34,459 nucleotides of DNA from positions 1 to 34,459 of IMG/VR virus record IMGVR_UViG_3300032083_002886; one strand, written 5' to 3'. This DNA is from a virus. Of this stretch, positions 29,630-34,459 are shown piece by piece. The notes under the pieces are model-generated. The model was not told where the DNA came from. It saw only the letters and a list, made by a program, of their open reading frames with translations, and did no database searches. Each line of letters opens with the position of its first letter. Positions within the stretch are counted from its first letter, which is position 1. Both the position numbers and the translations under genes were made by a program.

Positions 29630-31621
29630 TTACAGTTTGTTTTTCTGTTGTTGTTCGCGGTAATCCGCAATGGATGCGGCAAAGTTTTGTTCGTACTCGT
29701 TTTCTTCTTCGTACTGCGGTTGCTGTGCAACAGCTACGTTTCCGTAAACCACGGCAGGGCGTGCGGGGATGACGACTTTAGTATCTGGAATAAACTCTTC
29801 TTCAAGCGGCGACATTTGTGCAGCGAGTTCGAGCGCGTCCATTGTCTTTTGCGCCTGGGCAGCGGCTTTGGTCGCTTTGGTGAACTGGGTACGATGGCGC
29901 TTGGTTTCGCGAGCGGCTTGAGTGTCGCCAAAGCCCACTTTTTGCTGACACTCGGCATGGCAGATATGCACGCCATCTAGGGTGTAGATCTCGACAGCAT
30001 CGTGAAGGCGAAGCGGGTCGAAACGTGCAACCAGTTTCTTGCCGACCATGTCCATCATTGATTGGTGGTAATAGCGGTTCTTCTGGCCCTTGATCGATCC
30101 GCCAGCGTCTAGCGTGATGGTGCCGTGTTTGTCTACGGTGACGGCTTCGGCTTGCAGCATCATCATTTGCAATTGTGCTGTTGTCGCTTTGCGAATCGCG
30201 GCATGTTGGTAGCTGGTATTGAACACGTCGTTAAACGACATAAAGCCTTGGGCCATTTCTGTGTTGCGGTTGGCTTTGGCGTTGTACATTTCGACGCCTT
30301 TGGCTATCGCAGCAAGGAACACGTCCGCTTCAATAGCTTTCGATCCGTAGTTGTCTGGCTTGGCCATTGGGTTCGGGCCAGTGTAGGCACCTGCCAAACT
30401 TGGGTGTTTGTCGATGTATTCTTCTAAGCCACCCACACCGAACGCACGTTCGATAGGTTTCGCTTGGCCGTGACCTTTTCCTAAGATCACGCTAGACCAA
30501 TGCAACTTCATACCCAGCATGGGGATGATGCCGAGCGGGTCGTCTTCTTTGACTTTGAAGCGGTAACGATTTGGTACACCGCCTGTCATCCATTTGTTGG
30601 CTGCGGCGCGGGTGTTATCGATGGTGACTTCTTTAGGGATACCGTACTTCTCGCACACGTCCATCATGGATAGACGAATAGAGTCTGTGTTCTCGCTCAC
30701 ATCACAACGCCAGCCGATAATCTTGCGGCTGTAGATGTCTTGCCAAAACCATGTTTTAGGGCGGAGTACTTCACCGTTAAACCAACGTACAAATACGTTA
30801 TGTTGGTAGCCGTCGCCGTTGATCCATTCCATTGCATGTAGATCTGCAACGGTTCTTTCTTGTGGTGGGTAAAGCATGGCCAAAGCGTGTTCGCCTTTGC
30901 GCAACAGCGTACGGTGCTCTTGTGGCACTTCAAACTGCATACGGCGTTCTAGGCTTTTCTTCGAAGGAATAACCCAGTCGTTTGACTTGGCAGCGTCCTT
31001 TAGTCGCTCATAACAAACGCTAAATGCTGGCTCTTCTTGGCGTAGGTAATCGGACTTGATGAAGTCCCAAGCGGCTGGCGTGATGAAAGCAAAGCGAGCT
31101 TTGCGCGCACTGACAGCGGCTTCTTTGTTCTTCGGTAGAAGGACAGGCAACCAGTCTTGTTCTGCGAAGTTTTTAAGGCTGGCAAACTCACGACGAACGC
31201 TAGCAAAGGCAACGCCATATTCTTCACATACGGATTCGTAAGCCGTCATTTTGGGTACGCCGCTGTTGATTAGCTGTTGCAATACGGTCAGGTAAGACAG
31301 TTTTGCTTTGGCCTTGGCTTGCGCTTTGCTGCCTGCGCTGTTCCAACGTGACCATAGCGCTTCGCGACAATAGCGATCGGCTTTTTGTTGTGGCACGTCA
31401 AAGACTTTTTCACCGACTTTGATTTGACCAGCACGCTTGTACAAAGCCGCCTGAGTGGCAGCGGGTAAGATGCTTATGTGATATTCAAATGCCTTAGTGC
31501 CTTCGCGTTTGCGAGCAAGCTCTGGCTGTGCAGTAGCAAGCTGTTTCAACTTCTCGCGGGTGTTACGTTCTGTGGTTGGCATTCCTGCCGCACCAGATAT
31601 TTCGGTTGCTGTTAGAAACAT
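29630..31621 (-). CDS. A: DDE transposase, MuA-like
   Basis: The 663-residue transposase cuts the phage ends and joins them to target DNA. Residues 1-65 (ATEISGAAGMPTTERNTREKLKQLA...RKREGTKAFEYHISILPA) form the winged-helix domain that binds the operator/enhancer. End-binding helices follow, then the RNase H core with Asp270 (WINGDGYQ), Asp335 (VTIDNTRAA) and Glu391 (AKPIERAFG), at nearly the same positions as the MuA triad (269, 336, 392). The C-terminus ends in a Glu/Gln-rich tail that would contact B and ClpX. Full length equals MuA (663), so the gene looks intact. Confidence 0.97.
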   Translation of the reverse strand: MFLTATEISGAAGMPTTERNTREKLKQLATAQPELARKREGTKAFEYHISILPAATQAALYKRAGQIKVGEKVFDVPQQKADRYCREALWSRWNSAGSKAQAKAKAKLSYLTVLQQLINSGVPKMTAYESVCEEYGVAFASVRREFASLKNFAEQDWLPVLLPKNKEAAVSARKARFAFITPAAWDFIKSDYLRQEEPAFSVCYERLKDAAKSNDWVIPSKKSLERRMQFEVPQEHRTLLRKGEHALAMLYPPQERTVADLHAMEWINGDGYQHNVFVRWFNGEVLRPKTWFWQDIYSRKIIGWRCDVSENTDSIRLSMMDVCEKYGIPKEVTIDNTRAAANKWMTGGVPNRYRFKVKEDDPLGIIPMLGMKLHWSSVILGKGHGQAKPIERAFGVGGLEEYIDKHPSLAGAYTGPNPMAKPDNYGSKAIEADVFLAAIAKGVEMYNAKANRNTEMAQGFMSFNDVFNTSYQHAAIRKATTAQLQMMMLQAEAVTVDKHGTITLDAGGSIKGQKNRYYHQSMMDMVGKKLVARFDPLRLHDAVEIYTLDGVHICHAECQQKVGFGDTQAARETKRHRTQFTKATKAAAQAQKTMDALELAAQMSPLEEEFIPDTKVVIPARPAVVYGNVAVAQQPQYEEENEYEQNFAASIADYREQQQKNKL

Positions 31622-31631
31622 ACAATCTACC

Positions 31632-31889
31632 TCACACTGCCGCTTGAAGTTCTTGGTAACGGCTTGGCCATATCTCTTGTGGTGTTACACCAATTGCATC
31701 AGCAATGATTTTTTCACCCTTCGGCCATGGCGAACGCAGTGCATTCGCTAGTGTGTTTTCTGATAGACCTGCGTTACGTGATAGCTGACGAACGGATAAA
31801 TTACGTTTCTTTAGTCCTGCGACAATGTCGGCTCGATGCCAATCACTTCCGTTTTCATCCGTTTTCTGAGAAACTGCGCTCTTACTCAT
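31632..31889 (-). CDS. ner: Ner-like winged-helix regulator
   Basis: The 85-residue protein is the Ner family regulator (also called Nlp/SfsB) that lowers early and repressor transcription during lytic growth. DWHRADIVAGLKKRNLSVRQLSRNAGLSENTLANALRSPWPKGEKIIADAIGVTPQEIWPSRY is the complete family signature, with a helix-turn-helix at about 32-50. It is the first gene of the early operon, with AAGGAG eight bases before its ATG. One exact operator 9-mer (31856-31864) lies inside its first codons. Confidence 0.96.
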   Translation of the reverse strand: MSKSAVSQKTDENGSDWHRADIVAGLKKRNLSVRQLSRNAGLSENTLANALRSPWPKGEKIIADAIGVTPQEIWPSRYQELQAAV

Positions 31890-31927
31890 CTTAGTAACTC
31901 CTTTATGTTGCTTAACTTAGTAAGGAC

Positions 31928-31956
31928 ATAATGGACGCAACGGACATATATATCAA
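31928..31956 (-). promoter_or_regulatory. Early promoter Pe (sigma-70 type)
   Basis: On the minus strand TTGATA (31956-31951) and CATTAT (31933-31928) are separated by exactly 17 bases, a near-consensus promoter placed about 40 bases before ner. GGACATA occurs twice over it (31924-31930 and 31942-31948), and operator 9-mers adjoin its -35 side, so repressor or Ner bound here would block it. Confidence 0.75.
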
Positions 31957-31959
31957 CAT

Positions 31960-32000
31960 AAACGGATGTAATATTTTGTAAATCATCCGTTTAAAGGATG
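31960..32000. promoter_or_regulatory. Operator region with inverted AAACGGATG / CATCCGTTT sites
   Basis: AAACGGATG (31960-31968) and CATCCGTTT (31984-31992) form a 9-bp inverted repeat, and the second half also belongs to CATCC-GTTTAAA-GGATG (31984-32000). Exact copies lie in ner (31856-31864) and in the repressor gene (32107-32115), with an 8-of-9 copy at 32832-32840. The cluster fits the repressor operators, which in Mu also serve as transposition enhancer. TAATAT at 31969-31974 could be the -10 of the repressor promoter, but no -35 is clear. Confidence 0.72.
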
Positions 32001-32019
32001 AGAGGTTAAAGGTTTAAAG

Positions 32020-32796
32020 ATGGAAAATAATAAAGAAAACAAAGACTTAATAGAAAAAGATGAAAGAGACGAAGAAACGGCTAAATCATCTTTTTCTTAT
32101 GATGGTAAACGGATGGAATGGGTTGTGGCGTCCGAAGTGGCTGGACTTGATGGTTTTCCTACATCAGATCGTTGGACTAGAAGCCAACTCAAAGAGCTAG
32201 CAAAGGACAAATCGCACTTGGTCAGAAAGAGGAAAGGGACGAAGGCATTTGAATATCATGTGAGCTTACTGCCTGCCGAGACACAGCGCTGCTTGTTAGG
32301 TGATGTATCTATTCAAGAGCCTGTAACGGCATACAATCAAAGCGCATTACCTGTTGGACAGGTCGACTTTTTAGCAGAGTTTGCATTAATACCTGGCTAC
32401 TCTATTCAAGTGTCAGCGGGTAATGGGTCGCTAAACATAGACCAGCTAGAACCCTCGCGTTATCTGGCGTTCAGAAAGAAGTGGTTAAAGTTTCGCGGCT
32501 TTGCTGAAAAGGATCTTGTGATCGTTTGGGCAAAAGGTGACAGCATGGAACCGACGATAAACAATAACGATACTCTCGTCGTACACACAGGCCGTAGTCG
32601 TCCGCAAGATGGGCACATCTACATATTCAGACACGACAATGAATTGTTTGTTAAGCGCTACCAGAGCATCGTAGGCGCATGGCGATTGATTAGTGATAAC
32701 GTCATGTACACACCCCTCGAAATCAAGAAAGAAGAACAGCATCAATTTGAAGTAATCGGGCAAGTCGTTCATATTGCCAAAGACATCGGCGATTGA
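32020..32796 (+). CDS. c: Phage repressor: Mu-type DNA-binding domain fused to S24 peptidase
   Basis: The 258-residue protein is the lysogeny repressor. After a charged lead, residues 32-92 (MEWVVASEVAGLDGFPTSDRWTRSQLKELAKDKSHLVRKRKGTKAFEYHVSLLP) form the Mu repressor/MuA-type winged helix, nearly the same as residues 5-55 of the transposase here. The C-terminal half is a LexA/CI-like S24 domain with Ser175 in GDSMEP and Lys212 in LFVKRYQ, spaced 37 residues as in LexA. A likely self-cleavage site is Ala133-Gly134 (VSAGNG). So, unlike Mu c, it should respond to RecA and DNA damage. It is the only plus-strand phage gene, with AAAGG before its ATG. Confidence 0.94.
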   Translation: MENNKENKDLIEKDERDEETAKSSFSYDGKRMEWVVASEVAGLDGFPTSDRWTRSQLKELAKDKSHLVRKRKGTKAFEYHVSLLPAETQRCLLGDVSIQEPVTAYNQSALPVGQVDFLAEFALIPGYSIQVSAGNGSLNIDQLEPSRYLAFRKKWLKFRGFAEKDLVIVWAKGDSMEPTINNNDTLVVHTGRSRPQDGHIYIFRHDNELFVKRYQSIVGAWRLISDNVMYTPLEIKKEEQHQFEVIGQVVHIAKDIGD

Positions 32797-33051
32797 TTAA
32801 ACGTTTAAACGGTGTTTAAAGATTCGTTGTGCATCCGTTGCGGTTGCTCAACTAACAAGACTTAAAATACTAATTTTAAAACCACTGCTCAAACTGGCGT
32901 AAAATTTCCACGCTGCTAAAATGCAAAAGGGGCCAAAGTCTAAACAGACCTCAACCCCTCTAATTCACTGGCTTTCTAGTTTTAAATCCCGTCTATTCCG
33001 TGGAACTTCCGGTTAATCCCTGAATATGATCATTTAAGTAGTCCCTATACA
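32797..33051 (-). other. Prophage left terminus: repeat motifs, hairpin and probable transposase sites
   Basis: No gene is seen between the repressor stop and the phage end. Read inward from 33051 it begins TGTATAGGGACTAC, sharing TGTAT with the Mu left end as I recall it. AGTTTGAGCA (minus, 32895-32886), TTTTGCATTTTA (minus, 32928-32917) and a related AGTTGAGCAAC (minus, 32853-32843) mirror motifs of the right end. A hairpin AGGGG/CCCCT (32928-32932, 32955-32959) with inner stem GTCT/AGAC may end the repressor transcript. The sites lie 120-210 bases from the end, comparable to the spread-out L sites of Mu. Confidence 0.6.
32799..32819. repeat. Left-end copy of the AAACGTTTAAAC / TTTAAACGGTGTTTAA element
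   Basis: AAACGTTTAAAC (32799-32810) overlaps TTTAAACGGTGTTTAA (32804-32819). The first is identical to 15997-16008 and the second differs by one base from 15971-15986, both in the central noncoding element. The copy starts right after the repressor stop codon. Both motifs are near-palindromes, typical of protein-binding sites. Confidence 0.7.
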
Positions 33052-34459
33052 CCGCTTGAAATAATTGTTTGATATGCGCTCAGCACAGCATTAGAAAAAA
33101 TCTCGCTTTGGCTGATTTCTGTTGAGAAAATATCGTTGAGTTTTAGGGCTTCGCTAACCAAGCTTTCTGGGTCAGAACAACGAGCATGGAGTTCGCTTAG
33201 TGTTTGCGCCATTGGGTCATCGACCTTGTGCTGATTACCTTCTAGATCTTCGCCGCGAACATAAAATAACCATGCCGCTATACCTAGTGCTGTCGCATTA
33301 AGCCCCCCCTGTTTCGCCCCTTTCGCTAAACGTTCTTCTGCGCCATTTAACCAACGCTGAGGAATTTTCTGTGAGCCATCCATCGCAATTTGTGACAACT
33401 GATGCTGCAGACTGTCATTAGCAAAGCGGCTCACTAGACTTTCAATGTAGGTTTGTACTTGAACCTCTTGTGGTAGATCCAAGGTAGGCGAGGCTTCAAC
33501 GCTCATGTAGTGACGAATTAAGTTCGCAAATTTTTCATCCGCAACGGCTTGTGCCACGGTTTTATGCTTAGCGGCTAAGCCAACATACGCCAACAAGGAA
33601 TGACTGCCGTTTAATAAACGAAGCTTCATGGTTTCAAATGGATGAACGTCTTCCACCATTTGTACGCCATCGTTTTCCCAATCTGGACGACCTTGTGGGA
33701 AGTTGTCCTCTACTACCCATTGGCTGAAAGCTTCACACATGACCGCATTTTGATCGTCGCATTGCAGCTCTTTCTGTAAACGGTCACGAGAATCATCCGA
33801 CATAGCTGGTACGATTCTGTCGACCATGGAGCTAGGAAACGCCACATTATCTTGAATCCATTGCGCGAGTTCAGTCGAACGCAGAGCGGCTAGATCACAA
33901 ACGGCTTGGCGAGTTAAACGACCATTCTCTGGCATGTTGTCACAAGACAAGATGGTGAACGGCTCTAAACCAGACTCTTTTCGGCGATACAAGGCTTCAA
34001 CCAAGATTCCCGGTGCGGTTTTTGGCGCAGTTGGGTTCTGTATATCGTGCTGAATGCTTGGATCATCTTGGCGCAGAGTTTTGTCCGCTGGTGACAAGTA
34101 ATAGCCTTTTTCTGTGACGGTTAAAGTCACGATCTTTGTCTTTGGCGACACAAGCTTGGTAAACAAAGGCTCTTTATCAGCGCCAGCAAATAGAGCATCA
34201 CGAATCGCGTTGATCTCGCGCAACTCGACGTTCTGGCTGTCTTGATATTCGGCAATATGATAACGGCAACCATTGCTTTTTAACTCGTCGACCAACTGGC
34301 TATTCGAGCGAATATTTACCGCACAAATCCCCCAATCGCCTCCTTGGTGACGATTGAGGTTTTTCTCGATATATACGGCTTGATGTGCACGATGAAAAGC
34401 ACCTAAACCGATATGAACAATGCCAACATCTACCTTATCTGGAGCATATAAAGTATCTG
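33045..34459 (-). pseudogene. uxuB: Fructuronate reductase UxuB, C-terminally truncated by the prophage (N-terminus beyond window)
   Basis: UxuB reduces D-fructuronate to D-mannonate with NADH, one step before UxuA. The visible 471 codons start in the Rossmann fold (VGIVHIGLGAFHRAHQAVY) and include SCDNMPENGRLTRQAV and the polyol-dehydrogenase signature MKLRLLNGSHSLLAY with the catalytic Lys, Asn and His. Only a short N-terminal piece is outside the window. Host sequence ends at 33052; the last two codons and stop (GGT GTA TAG) are completed by the phage terminus TGTATAG. Compared with the original gene the last 20 residues are missing. The catalytic domain is whole, so activity may survive; MtlD-like polyol dehydrogenases are the alternative, but the adjacent uxuA decides for UxuB. 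Confidence 0.88.
33052..33056. repeat. Target-site duplication CCGCT (left-end copy)
   Basis: CCGCT follows the terminal CA (33050-33051) of the prophage and lies inside the uxuB coding sequence, where it encodes part of Ser-Gly on the minus strand. It matches 238-242. Confidence 0.9.

Larger units (their letters stand above)
243..33051 (-). mobile_element. Complete Mu-like transposable prophage (about 32.8 kb)
   Basis: The element has TG...CA termini, a 5-bp target duplication, and the full Mu gene order: repressor, Ner, transposase A, ATPase B, GemA, Mor, lysis, gp25-29, F, protease I, head T, gp35-38, sheath, tube, tail chaperones, tape measure, N, P, gp45-48, fibre and fibre assembly. 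Both ends start TGTA when read inward. The MuA acidic triad, the terminase ATPase motifs and all contractile-tail genes are intact, so the prophage looks functional. Departures from Mu are the S24-type repressor, a single Mor/C gene, gene G placed after gp36, no recognisable gam or mom, and no invertible fibre segment. The element is in reverse orientation: phage left end at 33051, right end at 243. Confidence 0.95.

Noticed and set aside
1-34459. CRISPR arrays, tRNA or rRNA genes, insertion sequences
   Set aside because: No regularly spaced repeats, no cloverleaf or rRNA-like sequence and no second transposase were seen.

Overview
The window holds one complete, colinear Mu-like transposable prophage inserted in a hexuronate-catabolism operon of a gammaproteobacterium. 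The host flanks are the start of uxuA (mannonate dehydratase, minus strand, 1-169) and most of uxuB (fructuronate reductase / mannonate oxidoreductase, minus strand, to the right window edge). The host is probably a marine genus of the Marinomonas/Oceanospirillales kind; that is an impression from codon use and protein style, not something the sequence proves. The prophage runs from 243 to 33051, begins TG, ends CA and is bracketed by a 5-bp duplication CCGCT (238-242 and 33052-33056). It lies in inverted orientation: its Mu 'left' (repressor) end is at 33051 and its 'right' (tail-fibre) end at 243.

Layout in phage order, high to low coordinate. Control region 31632-33051: a plus-strand repressor (Mu/MuA-type DNA-binding domain joined to a LexA-like S24 protease domain) diverges from a Ner-like regulator across an operator region with repeated AAACGGATG sites and a clear early promoter. 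Early region 24208-31621: transposase A, ATPase B, small zinc-ribbon and unknown genes, a DUF3164 protein, a GemA/gp16 protein and several cargo-like genes, closed by a terminator at 24151-24180. Middle region 23072-24127: a single Mor/C-family activator followed by two small envelope-protein genes and a strong terminator. Late region 373-22991: lysozyme, holin, TraR/DksA-like protein, gp25/26/27-like proteins, two tiny genes nested before the large terminase (one resembling Acb2/Tad1 cyclic-nucleotide sponges), portal, F, a 252-bp central noncoding element, protease/scaffold, major head protein, head-tail connectors, sheath, tube, a tail chaperone with a -2 frameshift extension, tape measure, baseplate genes, tail fibre, fibre assembly, and a lipoprotein gene interrupted by an amber codon.

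How the parts work together: the repressor holds the early promoter off; its Ser/Lys protease signature suggests that DNA damage relieves repression. A and B then drive replicative transposition, Mor switches on later genes, and the morphogenetic genes build a contractile-tailed (myovirus) particle. The insertion removes the last 20 codons of uxuB and separates uxuA from its upstream operon partner by about 33 kb.

Points most worth a second look: the Acb2/Tad1-like mini-gene (20224-20409), a regulatory-looking repeat shared by the left end and the centre of the prophage (32799-32819 and 15971-16008), the amber-interrupted lipoprotein (373-585), the exact phage ends with the hijacked uxuB stop codon, and the lysozyme gene that starts inside a terminator tail.
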